Source of the DNA: Acephala macrosclerotiorum
Taxonomy: Eukaryota; Ascomycota; Leotiomycetes; Helotiales; Mollisiaceae
DNA: 17,712 bases
Direction: 5' to 3'
Assembly (NCBI GenBank): GCA_014904845.1
Contig: MU119819.1
Location: 1 to 17,712, forward strand
Shown: positions 1-11,985 of the stretch, one piece after another
Numbering within the stretch: position 1 is the first letter of the stretch
Layout of the letters: each line of letters begins with the position of its first letter
Notes under the pieces: model-generated
What the model saw: only the letters and a program-made list of their open reading frames with translations
Database searches by the model: none
Told to the model about the DNA's origin: nothing
Made by a program: the position numbers and the translations under genes

Positions 1-47
1 AATTTATTTTTATTTTAAATTTTAAATTAAAAAATGAATTATTTAAT

Positions 48-66
48 AAAAAAAAAAAAAAAAAAA
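48..66 (+). repeat. 19-A homopolymer
   Basis: An uninterrupted run of 19 A, among the longest in the window. It is followed by an A/T-rich stretch with no gene. There is no target-site duplication or coding sequence upstream that would identify it as a retroposon tail. Confidence 0.9.
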
Positions 67-219
67 TTTAAAAATTTCTTTCGAATTTATATCGATAATT
101 ATATATATAATTATAATAATATTAATATTTTAATTGTTTTTTTTAAAACGATATAAAAATATATATATTTTTTTTTTTTTAAAGTTTTTTTTTAAAATCG
201 TTTCATTTTTTATATTTAT

Positions 220-1030
220 AATTTTATTTTATTTTTTATTAAATTTTTTTTTTAAATGAAAATATTTAATAAAATATTTAAATTCAATATAATAAAAATT
301 TTTATAATAAATACAAAAATCGATAATATTAAAATTAAATTAATTATATATTAAAAAAATAATATTAATAAATATAAAAAAAAAGTTTTAACGTTTTTTT
401 TTATTATATTTTTTGAATGATTTTATTAAATATAATAATCGAGTAATTTTAAATTTTAATAAAAATTAAAAATTAAATCAAAATAATAATAAAAAATTTA
501 TAAATAAAATCGAAATTTTAAAAAAATCGTAAAATTAATTAAATTTAAAAAAAAATATTATAATCGAATAAAATTTTTATAATATATTATTAATTTAAAA
601 AAATTAATTAAAAAAATTAAAAAGATTATTATATTTTATAAAATATAAATTATAAAATCGAATTATAAATTTTATAAATTTTTTAAAATTAATTTCGCGA
701 TTAATTTAAAATATATTTAATATTAAAAGAATTCGTTTAAAGTTTTTAATTTCTTTTAATAATTATTATATTTATATTTATTTCAAATAATTATATACGT
801 TTAAATTTATTATATACGATTTCTTTTATTTTTTATTTAATTTTTTTAATATTAAAATCGATTATTTATTTTATGATAATAAAAAATTATAAAAATATTA
901 ATAATAATAAATTACAAAACTCGTATATTAATATTATTATATTTAAATATTCGTTTATTGTAAAATATTTTTTTAAACGATAAATTTTTTTTTATTAATT
1001 AAATTTAACGTTTTTAAAAATTGAAATAAA
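220..1030 (+). repeat. Extra direct copy of the 6840-7660 segment
   Basis: This is collinear with 6840-7660 at a nearly constant offset. AATATTTAAT is at 261 and 6877 (offset 6616). GTAAAATTAATTAAAT is at 529 and 7144 (offset 6615), preceded by TCG in one copy and TTG in the other. A 25-base exact match starts at 585 and 7198 (offset 6613). TTTTTAAAAATTGAAATAAA is at 1011 and 7643 (offset 6632). The third copy is inverted at about 11200-11985. So the repeat family continues left of the palindrome. Divergence is higher than between the two palindrome arms here, suggesting an older split. Confidence 0.75.
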
Positions 1031-1045
1031 TAAAAAAAAAATTTT

Positions 1046-1168
1046 AAAAAATTTAATTTTATTAAATATTATAAATCGATAAATAAAATAATTATAATAT
1101 TTTTTAAAAATTTAATTTTATTAAATATTATAAATCGTTAAATAAAATAATTATAATATTTTTTAAAA
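1046..1168 (+). repeat. 59-bp tandem duplication (~2.1 copies)
   Basis: TTTAATTTTATTAAATATTA starts at 1052 and again at 1111. AAATAAAATAATTATAATAT starts at 1081 and again at 1140. The period is 59. The copies are almost identical; the visible difference is ATCGATAAAT against ATCGTTAAAT and one A in a homopolymer. High identity compared with the large repeat suggests a recent slip or duplication. Confidence 0.92.
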
Positions 1169-2464
1169 TAAAAATAAATTTTAAAGAAATTTAAAAACGT
1201 TTTTTATAATAAAATTTAAATTAAATTGAAAAATATAATCGAAAAAATAAAAATAAATATTTTAAAAAAAAAATTTCAAAAAAAAAAAATTCGTAAAAAG
1301 AAAAAAATTTGCGAAAAAAATTTTTTCTTTTTCGAAAAAAAATATATTAATATTAAATTTAAAATTATTCGTATAATAATACGAACGAGATTTTTATAAA
1401 TTTCAATTAAAAATTATTAAAAAAAAAATATTATACGATTTTAAATCGATCGATTAAATAATAAAAAATAAAAATTGAAAATAAAAATTGAATATTTGAA
1501 TTAAATTTTTAAATCGATTTATAATTTGAAATAAAAATAAAAACAATAAATTAAAAAAAAAAAATTCAATAAAAAAATCGATAATTAAATCGAATATAAA
1601 TATAAAAATTGTAAAAAAAAAAATTAAAAAAAATAGAATTTAAATTTTTTAAAAAAATCGAAATATAAATTCGAATAAATTAATAAAATTTATAAAAAAA
1701 TAATAATTTTTTTGAAAGTTTATATTTATAAATAAAATTTTCAAATCGTAAAATTTTAAATCGAATAAAAAATAATTCGAATTAAATTTTTTGAAAAACG
1801 TAAAAAAAATATTTTTAAATATATTTTAAATATAATAAAATTATTAATTGAAATTATATTATTATAAAACAATAATAAAAAAAAAATTTCGAGTTTAAAA
1901 AATTTTATTAAATAAAAATAAAATAAATATAATTTTTAATATAATTTTTTATTAATTTTATATATTATTTTTTATTTCGATTTTTTTTATTTTAATTGTT
2001 TATTTTTATTTTATAAAATAATAATTAATTTTTGATTATAATAATTATTATTATAAAATTCTCGTAAATTATTAAAATATTTAAAAAATAAAATTTTTAT
2101 ATTGTAAATATAATCGAATTACGATTATTAAAACGCAAATTATTATAATTAATAAAAATATTTATAATATAAAAATTATTTAAAATAAAAATATTATTTT
2201 TAATTTGCGATATTTAATTAAAAATTGAAAAATTTATAAAAACGCGATAAAAATAATAATTTTGTTTATTAATATCAATATATGATTAATAATTAGTTTA
2301 ATAAATAAATAATTATTTATATAATATATTAAAATTATAAATTCGAAATTTTGAACATATAATTTTTTTTGAATAAAAAAATAAAAAAATAATTTGATAT
2401 TTTAAATATAAAAAAAACAATAAAAAATATAAAAAAATTAAAAAAATAAATCATTTATAAAAAA
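1169..2464. other. Gene-free AT-rich stretch, not clearly repeated
   Basis: There is no open frame of note on either strand and no convincing match to the other copies by eye. By position it should correspond to about 7800-9370 if the direct copy continued, but that interval is about 270 bases longer and I could not find collinear anchors. The stretch holds scattered CpG sites, for example TCGATCGATT around 1446 and ACGCGATAAA near 2242, and A or T runs. Either homology has decayed past recognition or a different sequence sits here. Confidence 0.6.
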
Positions 2465-2590
2465 ATTATTAAAAATATAAAATGAGTATTTTTTATTATT
2501 AATATATAAAAAAAGTAAAAAAAATTTATATATAAAAAAAATAAAAATAAATTTATTTTAATATTTTTATATATTTTAAACGAGTGAATT
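2465..2590 (+). repeat. Core repeat, left copy
   Basis: This copy runs from an ATATAAAATGAGTATT block through TTTTTTATTATTAATATATA, then a T/A switch with TATATAAAAAAAATAAAAAT, to ATATTTTTATATATT. The same order of blocks appears around the palindrome centre (offset about 6904) and inverted near 16370-16480. It marks the outer end of the left arm. No coding potential or known terminal-repeat signature is visible. It may be a boundary element of the ancestral unit, which is inference from its placement at all three junctions. Confidence 0.75.
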
Positions 2591-5500
2591 TAAAATTTTT
2601 TATATATTATATATAGTATTTAATTATATTTTCAATAAATTATAATTAAAATTATATAAAAAAAAATTTTATAAAAAAATAATAAATAATAAATAAAAAA
2701 ACAATAAAAATTAATAATAAAATATTAATAATAAAAATAAAAATTTTAAATAAAAATTTTATTTTAATTTAAAGTATTTTATATAATAATTGTTCGAATA
2801 ATATAAATAAAATCGATATTATAATTAAATATATTTAAATTAAAATCGAATTAATCTATAAATAATTAATTAATAATAATAAATTTTTTTTTTGATTATA
2901 AAAATTATTCAATTTTTATAATTATTTGAAATTTTTAAAACGATTTTTTTAATAATATTTTTGTTAATTTATTTGCAATTTATTATAATATATAAATATA
3001 TTTTAAAAAAAAAAATTCTAATAATTTTTTTACGAATAAAATAATATTGAATATCGATATATTTAATTCGAGTATAAAATTGAGAATTTTTTGTAAATAT
3101 AATAACATTTTAATTGTTTTTATAAATAATAATTATATTTGTATTTAAATTATTAAAATTAATTTATTTGAAAATTTTTTAAAATTAAATCGTTTTTTTA
3201 ATTATATTCGTTTATTCGATATATTAAATTTTATAAAATAAAATAAAAATTGTAAATTAATATTTAATAAATCAATTAATAATTATCGATTTTATATTGG
3301 AAATATAATTAAATATTAATCGTTTAATATTACGATTATTAATTTAATTAAAATTAATATAATTTTCAAATAATTAAATCGATTTTCGAAAAATTAAATT
3401 TATATTAAATATGTTTTAAATATATTAAAAGATTTTTATTATTATTTTTATGTGTATTTCAATTGAATTTAAAACGAATCGATTAACGATTAAAACAATA
3501 TAAATAAAATGGAATTACGTATCGAATATAATATATATAAAGAAATTAATAATAAATTAATATATTTATTAAAAAAAAATTATATTTAATAGTTTTTTTC
3601 GATTAAAATTAAATAAATTATTGATTTTATTGAAATATTAATAATAAAATAAATTAATATATTATTGTTTTTAAGAATTTTTCGAAAATAAATAATTTAT
3701 AAAAAACAAAAAAAACAATAAAAACAATTTCAAATAATTTTTATATTTAAATAAAATAATATAAATCGAAATTGAATATATAAAAATAAAAATTGAGTGA
3801 TTTTTTAATAATATTAATATTTTTTCGTAAATTACTAATAATAATAAAATCGTTAATATAAATAATAATAATAGTATTTTTTTTAATAAAAAATAAAAAT
3901 ATTAATATTAAAAAGTTTAAAATTTTATTTTGAAAAAAAATTAATAAAAAAATTATATTATATACGAAATAATTATTTAAAATTATATAAAATTTTATTT
4001 AATTTAACGATTTTTAAAACGTTATATTTAATAAATAAATTAATATAAATTTTATTATTGATTTTTTTATAAAAAAATATTATTTTTATATTTATTTAAT
4101 TAATTTTCTAATTATAAATAATAATAAAAATAAAAATCGTTTTATAATTTATTAATTTTAGTATTAAAATAAAAATTTCGTAAAAATCGATTTTTTTTAT
4201 TATTTAAAATCGCAAATTATTTATCGTATTTTATATTATAAAAAAATTTATAATATTATATTTAATTTAAAATATTTATTTTTTAATAAATAATTTTTAA
4301 TAATTTAAATATTTTATTTTTGTTTATATTTTATTTTTTATTAAAAATTTTTTTTTTTTATATTATTGTTTTTTATTGTTTTTATTACAAATAGTTTATA
4401 ATTTGTTTAAATATTCGAAATTTAAAAAATTTATTCGAATTTGTATAATCGAAAAAAAAATAATAAAAAACGTTTATTATAAAATGTAAAATAAAACGAA
4501 AAAAAAAAATTGTATATATTAATAATAAATTTAATTTAAAAAAAATTAAATTAAAAAAATTGAAAAATTATTAAAAATATAAATAATTGTAAAAAAAATT
4601 CGAATAATTCGATTTAATATTAAAATTTGATTTATTTTTAACGAATAAAATAAATATAATTTTTTAAAAATAAAAATATTATAAATATTTTTATTGTTTT
4701 TCGAATTCGTTTTTTGTATTAAATAATATATAATATTCATTTTTAAAAAATTTTCTAATTAAATCAAATAAATTTAATTATTAAAAATAAAAAAAATTTA
4801 ATAAATTAATAAAATTAAAAAAATTTAATTATTAAAAATAGAAAAAAAAAATTAAATAAATTGATTTTATTATCGATATTTAAATTAAATTTCGATTTTT
4901 AAATATAGTTTCTTTTTATTGTTTAAAAAAATTAAAAAAAATTTAACGAAAAATCGTTTGATTAAAAAACGTTTTAATTGAATTTAATTGAAAAAATTTT
5001 ATATTAAAAATTTAATCGATAATTTATATAAAAATAATAAAACGATTTAATAATTACAAATTGAAAACGTAATTAAAAAACGAAATATTGTTAATTTTAT
5101 ATTATTAAATAAATAATTAGTATTTTTAAAAAAATAAAAAATTGTTATAAAATAAAAAAATAAATTAATTTGAATAAATTCGATTTTAAATAATTGAAAA
5201 TAAATAATAGTAAAATAATTGATTTTATATAATCGATAAATTAATTTTTTGTTATTAATCGTTTTTTTTTATAATTTAAATCGAATAAAAATATTAAAAT
5301 AAATAAATAAAATAAAATAATAAATTTTAATATAAATTTCAATATTAAAAAAAAAATTAATAATTTGATCGAATTTATAAAATAATTTATAAATTATTGA
5401 AATTCGTATTTGTATTTGTTTTTTAAAATAAACTTATTTTAAAAAATATATTTATTTTTTTTAATCGAGATCGTTTAAAAAATACAATTATTTAATTTCA

Positions 5501-6839
5501 AAATTTTATATAAAATTTTATTTTTATTTAATTAAAATTTTTTAAATAATTTTATTTCAATTTTTTTAATTTTTATTAAAATTAAAATTAATTTTTTTAA
5601 AAAAAAATTTTTTAATAATTTAATTAAATTATTCGAATAAATTATTTATTTTTAATAAATATAATTTGATAAATTTTTAATTAATTTCGTTTTTTTTTTA
5701 AAATTTTATAAAATTTATTTATTATATATATTTTTTTATTATTATTTTATAATTGTTTAATTATTTAATTTTTATTTTAATATTTAAAATAATTTTTAAA
5801 ATAAATAAAATAATTTGTAATTTTATTTTCAAATTTAATAATATATATTTATATTAATTTAATTTTATTATATATAAATATAATAAAAAATCGATTATCG
5901 TTAAATTTTTTAATAAAAATTGAATTAATTATATTAAAATAAATTAATTTTATTAAATATTTTTTAAATTTAATAAAATAATTATACGATTTTTATTTGT
6001 TTTTTTATATAATATATATATTACAAACATATAATTTATCTTTGAATTTTATTATAAAATCAATTAAAAATTTATTAAATTTTTAAATATTAAAATAATT
6101 TATACAATTATATTAAATAAATTTATTTTAAACGATTATATAAACTTTAAATAATTTAAACGAATAAAAATTTCATTTAATCGAGATTTTAATTATTAAA
6201 ATAACGATTATTATAAAACGATATAAAAAAAATTATTTGATTCGATTAAAAAATTAAAAATTATTTTATACAATAATATTAATTTTATATTTATTAATTA
6301 TTTACGAGATTAAATTTTCGTAAAATTATAAACGAAATTTTTTATTTTTAAAAAATTAAAAAATCGAAATAAAATTATATAATTCTATAAACGAATATTA
6401 TTTAATATTAATAAAAATAAATATTATTAATTTATTATTCGAATTTAAAATTAAAATTAAAATATTTTTAATTTTTTCGAATTTAATTTATTTTTTTATA
6501 TTTTTATATAATTTGAAATTATTAAATCGAAAATTAATAAATTGAAATCGATTTACAATAACGTAATTAATATAATCGATATTAATAATTTAATTATTAT
6601 TAAAAAATTCAATAAAAACGAAAAAAATTATATTAAATATAAAAAAAATAAAAAAATAAAAAAAATCGAATATAAAAATCGATTTATTATTAATAATTAA
6701 AAATTGAAAATTGAAAATTATAATCGTAATTATATTAATAAATTTTACGATTAAAATAAAAAATAATATAAATTTAATTAAAAAAATTTAATTTTTTTAA
6801 AAATAAATTTTTAATATTATTCGATTTTCGTTTATTATT

Positions 6840-7660
6840 TTTTTTTTTTTAATATCGAAATTTTTTTTAAAATAAAAATATTTAATAAAATATTTAATTT
6901 TAATATAATATAGTTTTTTATAATAATTATAAAAATTTTAAACGTTTAATAAATAATTATTAATTATAAAAACGATTTCGATTTTAGTAATAAATAAATT
7001 TTATTATTATTTTTTATTGAATACTTTTTAAATTATCGTATTTTATTCGATTATAAAATTTTTAAATATTTAAATAAAATTGTAAATTTATTAAAATATT
7101 GTAATAAAAATTTTATATACAAATTTAAATTTTTAAAAAAATTGTAAAATTAATTAAATAAATATAAAAATTATTATTTTATAAAAATTTTTTAATTTAT
7201 TATTAATTTAAAAAAATTAATTCGAAAAATTAATAATATTTTTATATTTAATTAAAATAAAAATATAAAAACGCGTAATAAAATCGATTAATTTTCTCGT
7301 TTTAATAAATCGTTTTAAATAAAAAATATTTAATATTTAATAAATTTAATTAAAAAATTTAATTTTTTTTAATTATTATATTCGTATTAATTTTTGATAA
7401 CAAAATAATTTTAATATTAATATTTTTTTTAAATAAGTATTTTTTTATTATATATTATTTTAAATAAAAATTATTTATTATATTTCGTTTTATAAACGAA
7501 TTTTTTTATATTGATTATATTATTTTTAAGTTTAAATTTTATAATTAAATATAATTCAAATAATTATTATATAATATAATTAAAATCGTTTATAGTAAAA
7601 AATTCGTTGATTTGATAATAAAAATCGAATTAATTTTTTTTATTTTTAAAAATTGAAATA
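6840..7660 (+). repeat. Segment present three times (middle copy)
   Basis: This segment is part of the left palindrome arm. It matches about 220-1030 in direct orientation and about 11200-11985 in inverted orientation. The best preserved part is 6851-6942. Here the inverted copy shares almost every base, while the left copy shares the AATATTTAATAAAATATTTA block. At one site copies 1 and 3 keep C (TTCAATATAATA) where this copy has T (TTTTAATATAATA), an independent C-to-T change. No reading frame is conserved between the copies. Confidence 0.75.
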
Positions 7661-8329
7661 AAATTAAAAAAAAAGTTTTTTATAAATATTTTAATTTCTT
7701 TAATTATTATTTAAAATCGAATATAATAATATAAATTGCGTACGTTAATAAACGAGATTTTGATTTAAAAAATAAAATATAGTACTAAGAAATTTTTTTT
7801 AAAACTCGTTATAAATATAAAATAAAAACGTTAATAAAATTTTTTTAATCGTTTGAAAATAAATTTTAAATTGATTTACAATTAATTGAATTTATTTTTT
7901 TGTTAATAATAATAAGTTTTATAAAAAAAAAAAATATTTGAAAAAAAAAAATTCGATTAATAAATAATTAAAAATTGCGAATAATTATTTCAATATTTAA
8001 AAATAATTTATATATTATAAAATTGAAAATATTCGTAGAATTTGAAAAAAAAAACGTAATTTTCTTAAAAATCGATATTTACAAACAAACAAATACTATT
8101 ATTATTATTTGTAATTAATATTGAATTATAAATTTTATTAAAAATATTAATAAAAATATTGAACGTATTTTAAATAATATTTTCGAGATAATAAAATTAT
8201 TAATTAAAATTTTATTAAATAAAGTAATATCGAAATTGCGATTATTTAAATTAAAAAAATATTTTTTTTATAAAAAATATAATCGAGAAATATAAAACGT
8301 AATATTTTATTAATTTTATATTTTTTTCA

Positions 8330-8385
8330 TTTATTTTATTTTTATTTAATTTATTCAATTTATTTAATTTATTTGAATTTTTAAT
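8330..8385 (+). repeat. Short TTTAATTTATT-type repeat, left arm
   Basis: Several units of TTTAATTTATT and TTCAATTTATT follow each other here. The mirrored tract in the right arm at about 10495-10555 reads AATAAATTAAATAAATTAAA. Conservation of this simple repeat at matching positions in both arms is one more support for the inverted repeat. Confidence 0.65.
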
Positions 8386-9235
8386 ATTTTTTTTAGTTTG
8401 AATTAAAACTCGTTTACGATCGTTGTTAACGTTTTATATTACACGTAAACAAAATATATTTAATTATCGTAATATTTATAAAAATATTCTCGATTAATAT
8501 AATCGAATATTATTATTAAAACTAAAAAAGTTTTTTTAATTAATAAAAAAACGTAATAAAAAATAAACGAAAACGAGAAAAAATTCGTTTGAAATTTAAA
8601 TAATAATAATTTTTTATTAAAAAATATTTTGAAATAAAAATAAAAAATTTTTAATTTAAAATTCAATTAAATTATTTGATCGATAAAAAGATTTTTTTTT
8701 ATAAAATAAAATTAAAATAATTTAAATTAAAACGTATTTACAATTTATTTTAATTTTAAAAAACGTTTTAATATTAAATTTTTTTTTTTGATTTAAAATT
8801 TAATAAACGTTTAAAAGTATTTTAAATTTAAAAATAAAAAAATAAATTTATTTGAAAAAAAAAACAAATTTATTTGAAAATTAAAAGAATTTATATTTGT
8901 AAAATAAAAAAAATATTTAAATTATTTTAAAATATTGAAAATAATATAAAATTCAAATTTAAAACGAATAAAAAAAATTACAAATAAAATTATAATAAGA
9001 ATATATATATTTTAAATTGTTTTAAAAAATAATTCTCGAGTATTTGAAATTGTTTAAATTATTAAAGTATTTTATATTTTTTTAGATTTCTTAAAAAAAA
9101 TAAAAATTTAAAAAATAATTATTTTTTATTTAAATTTAATTAATTATATTTATAGTAAATAAATAAGATTTAATTGATTTGAATTGTATGTATAATTAAT
9201 TAAAAAAAATCAATTGAAGTAATCGAGAATTCGAA

Positions 9236-9345
9236 AAATAGAAATAAAAATAAAAAAAAATAAAAATAAATAATAAATAAATAAAATTTCGAATTATAAA
9301 AAATAAATAATTAAATAAATAATTTTCAAATAAATAAATAATCTC
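9236..9345 (+). repeat. AAAT-type microsatellite tract, left of the axis
   Basis: A purine-rich low-complexity tract of AAATA and AAAT units with a single TTCG interruption near 9288. It is mirrored by a TTTA-rich tract on the other side of the axis. Unit number and phase differ between sides, as expected from slippage. Confidence 0.8.
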
Positions 9346-9374
9346 GTATGAAATTCGAGTTTATAATTTGTCAA

Positions 9375-9520
9375 AAAATATAAAAATAAATATTTTTTAT
9401 TATTGATATATAAAAAGAACAAAGTTTTTTTATATATAAAAAAAATAAAAATAAAATTATTTTTTGATATTTTTTATATATTAAAAATAAAAAATATTTA
9501 TTTTATATTTTTTAATAAAT
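9375..9520. repeat. Core repeat, central near-palindromic copy
   Basis: This copy contains TATTTTTTATTATTGATATA at 9391-9410 and, in the other orientation, ATATTTATTTTATATTTTTT around 9494-9513. Its flanks are therefore reverse complements of each other, while the middle (about 9417-9469) is shared in one orientation with the left copy. It sits on the axis of the large inverted repeat. One reading is that inversion or fold-back happened at this core; the sequence alone cannot establish the event. Confidence 0.75.
9417..9469. other. Central spacer of the palindrome
   Basis: The arms stop matching their own reverse complement here. TATTTTTTAT at 9391-9400 pairs with ATAAAAAATA at 9487-9496, placing the axis near 9443. 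The roughly 50 bases between are T-rich then A-rich, and close relatives occur at about 2512-2560 in the same orientation and near 16380-16435 inverted. A single-stranded loop of this size could cap a cruciform or hairpin; that is inference from symmetry only. Confidence 0.7.
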
Positions 9521-9534
9521 TATAAATTCGAATT

Positions 9535-9650
9535 TCGTATAAAATTATTTATTTATTTGAGAATTATTTATTTAATTATTTATTTTTTATAATTTAAAAT
9601 TTTATTTATTTATTATTATTTATTTATTTATTTTATTTTTTTTTTTTCGA
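9535..9650 (-). repeat. TTTA-type microsatellite tract, right of the axis
   Basis: This is the reverse-complement counterpart of the AAAT tract that lies before the axis, with repeated TTTATTTATTTATT blocks and a pure T run just before TTCGAATTTTCG. It carries no coding or regulatory signal that can be separated from composition. Confidence 0.8.
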
Positions 9651-10494
9651 ATTTTCGATTATTTTAATTGATTTTTTATTATTTGATTTCATATAAATTT
9701 CAAATCAATTAAATTTTTTTTATTTATTATAAATATAATTAATTAAATTCAAACAAAAAATAATTATTTTTTAAATTTTTATTTTTTTTAAAAAATTTAA
9801 AAAAACGTTAAACGTTTTAACAATTTAAACAATTTAAATACTCGAGAATTATTTTTTAAAGTAATTTAAAATACGTATATTTTTATTAAAATTTTATTTA
9901 TAGTTTTTTTTTTGTTTATTTCAAGTTTAAATTTTATATTATTTTTAATATCTCAAAATAATTCAAATATTTTTTCTATTTTACAAATATAAATTCTTTT
10001 AATTTTCAAATAAATTTTATTTTTTTTCAAATAAATTTTATTTTATTTTTTTTAAATTTAAAATACCTTTAAACGTTTATTAAATTTTAAATCAAAAAAA
10101 AAAAACTCGATATTAAAATATTTTTTAATATTAAAACAAATCGTAAATACGTTTTAATTTAAATTATTTTAATTTTATTTTACAAAAAAAAAAATTTATT
10201 AATCAAATAATTCGATCGAATTTCAAATTAAATTTTTTTTATTTTTATTTTAAAAAAATATTATTATTTAAATTTCAAATAAATTTTTTTCGTTTTTGTT
10301 TATTTTTTATTATATTTTTTTATTAATTAAAAAAAACTTTTTAAATTTTAATAATAATATTCAATTATATTAATCGAGAATATTTTTATAAATATTATTA
10401 TAATAATTAAATATATTTTCTTTACGTACAATATGAAATATTAAAAACAATCGCAAATAAATTTAAATTTAAATTAAAAAAAATATCAAAAATT

Positions 10495-10555
10495 CGAACG
10501 AATAAAATAAATTAAATAAATTAAATAAAAAGAATAAAATAAAAAAATAAAATTA
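10495..10555 (-). repeat. AAATAAATTAA-type repeat, right arm
   Basis: This is the counterpart of the TTTAATTTATT tract in the left arm. It is almost pure A/T with one G (AAAGAATAAA) and no C. Confidence 0.65.
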
Positions 10556-11199
10556 TAAAATTGATAAAATATTACGTTTTATATTTTTCGATTATATTTT
10601 TTGCAAAAAAAATATTTTTTTAATTCGAATAATCGTAATTTTAATATCGTTTTATTTAACGAAATTTTAATTAATAATTTTATTATTTTAAAAATATTAT
10701 TTAAAATACGTTTAATATTTTTATTAATATTTCTAATACAATTTATAATTTAATATTAATTACAAATAATAATAATAGTATTTTCTCGTTTATAAACGTC
10801 GATTTTCAAAAGAATTATATATTTTTTTTTTTAAATTTTATAATATATAAATTATTTTTAAACGTTAAAATAATTATTTGTAATTTTTAATTATATATTA
10901 ATTGAATATTTTTATTTTTAAAATTTTTTTTTTCGTAAAATTTATTATTACTAATAAAAAAACGAATTTAATTAATTGTAAATCGATTTAAAACTTATTT
11001 TTAAATAATCGAAAAAATTTTATTAATATTTTTATTTTGTATTTATAACGAGTTTTTTTTAAAAAAAAAATTAATATTGTATTTTATTTTTCAAATTAAA
11101 ATCTCGTTTATCGATATACGTAATTTATATTATTATATTCGATTTTAAATAATAATTAAAAAAAAAAAATTTTTTATAAAATTTTATTTTATTTTATTT

Positions 11200-11985
11200 T
11201 ATTTTTTAATTTTTGAAAATAAAAAAACTTAATTTAATTTCTATTATAAAATCGATAAATTTTTTATTATAAGTAATTTTAATTACATTATATAATAATT
11301 ATTTAAATTATATTTAATTACGAAATTTAAATTTAAAAATAATACGATCAATATAAAAAAATTTACTTATAAAACGAAATATAATAAATAATTTTTATTC
11401 AAAATAATATATAATAAAAAAATTTTCATTTAAAAATAATAATAACGTTGAAATTATTCGATTATTAAAAATTAATACGAATATAATAATTAAAAAAATT
11501 TAAAAAAATTTAATCGAATTTATCGAATATTAATTAAAATTAAAAAATTGTTCGATTTTATTATACGTTTTTACGTTTTTATTTTGATTAAATATAAAAA
11601 TATTATTGATTTTTTAAATTAATTTTTTCAAATTAATAATAAATTGAAAATTTTTTATAAAATAATAATTGATTTTACGATTTTTTAAAAAACTTAAATT
11701 TATATACGAAATTTTTATTATAATATTTCAATAATTTTATAATTTTATTTAAACGTTTAATAATTTTACAATCGAATAAAATACAATAATTTAAAAAATA
11801 TTTAATAAAAAATAATAATAAAATTTATTTGTTATTAAAATTGAAATTATTTTTATAATTAATAATTATTTATTAAATATTTAAAATTTTTATAATTATT
11901 ATAAAAAATTATATTATATTGAAATTAAATATTTTATTAAATATTTTTATTTTAAAAAAAATTTCAATATTAAAAAAAAAAAAAA
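11200..11985 (-). repeat. Segment present three times (inverted copy)
   Basis: The reverse complement matches 6840-7660, with anchors 11962-11971 to 6851-6860 and 11048-11130 to 7735-7810 just outside. More distantly it matches about 220-1030. At 11962-11971 the site reads TTTCAATATT, against TTTCGATATT on the reverse strand of 6851-6860, so a CpG in one arm is CpA here. It ends next to a run of A at about 11973-11986. No gene is seen. Confidence 0.7.

Larger units (their letters stand above)
2440..9416 (+). repeat. Left arm of a ~14 kb imperfect palindrome
   Basis: This stretch of about 7 kb recurs in reverse complement at about 9470-16490. Anchors matched by eye, left to right arm: 2590-2660 with 16262-16330; 3505-3545 with 15430-15510; 4610-4740 with 14210-14340; 5830-5900 with 12885-12960; 6183-6245 with 12556-12617; 6851-6942 with 11880-11971; 7735-7810 with 11048-11130; and 8091-8120 with 10754-10783, the last an exact 30-base match. 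They are collinear: paired coordinates sum to about 18,820-18,950, with drift from small indels. No gene, RNA or protein domain is recognisable inside. Outer boundaries are good to perhaps 50 bases, because similarity fades into low-complexity A/T. Read as one copy of an old repeat unit. What the unit was originally (transposon, satellite or segmental duplication) cannot be read from what remains. Confidence 0.9.

Noticed and set aside
4546..4740. 64-codon open frame on the minus strand, rich in I, N, F, K, Y and L
   Set aside because: Its amino-acid content is simply what A/T-only codons give. The length is expected by chance, and the mirror copy has lost the start and gained a stop at 14339-14341.
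8460..8666. 68-codon open frame on the minus strand starting at TTG
   Set aside because: F/K/Y/I-rich low complexity with no ATG start. The mirror copy near 10233-10300 has length changes in A/T runs that break the frame. It could superficially look like a membrane protein, but poly-T/A translation gives the same impression.
9375..9520. Central core as a rho-independent terminator or riboswitch
   Set aside because: The stem is pure A/T with no G-C pairing, the context has no gene, and the symmetry is explained by the large inverted repeat.
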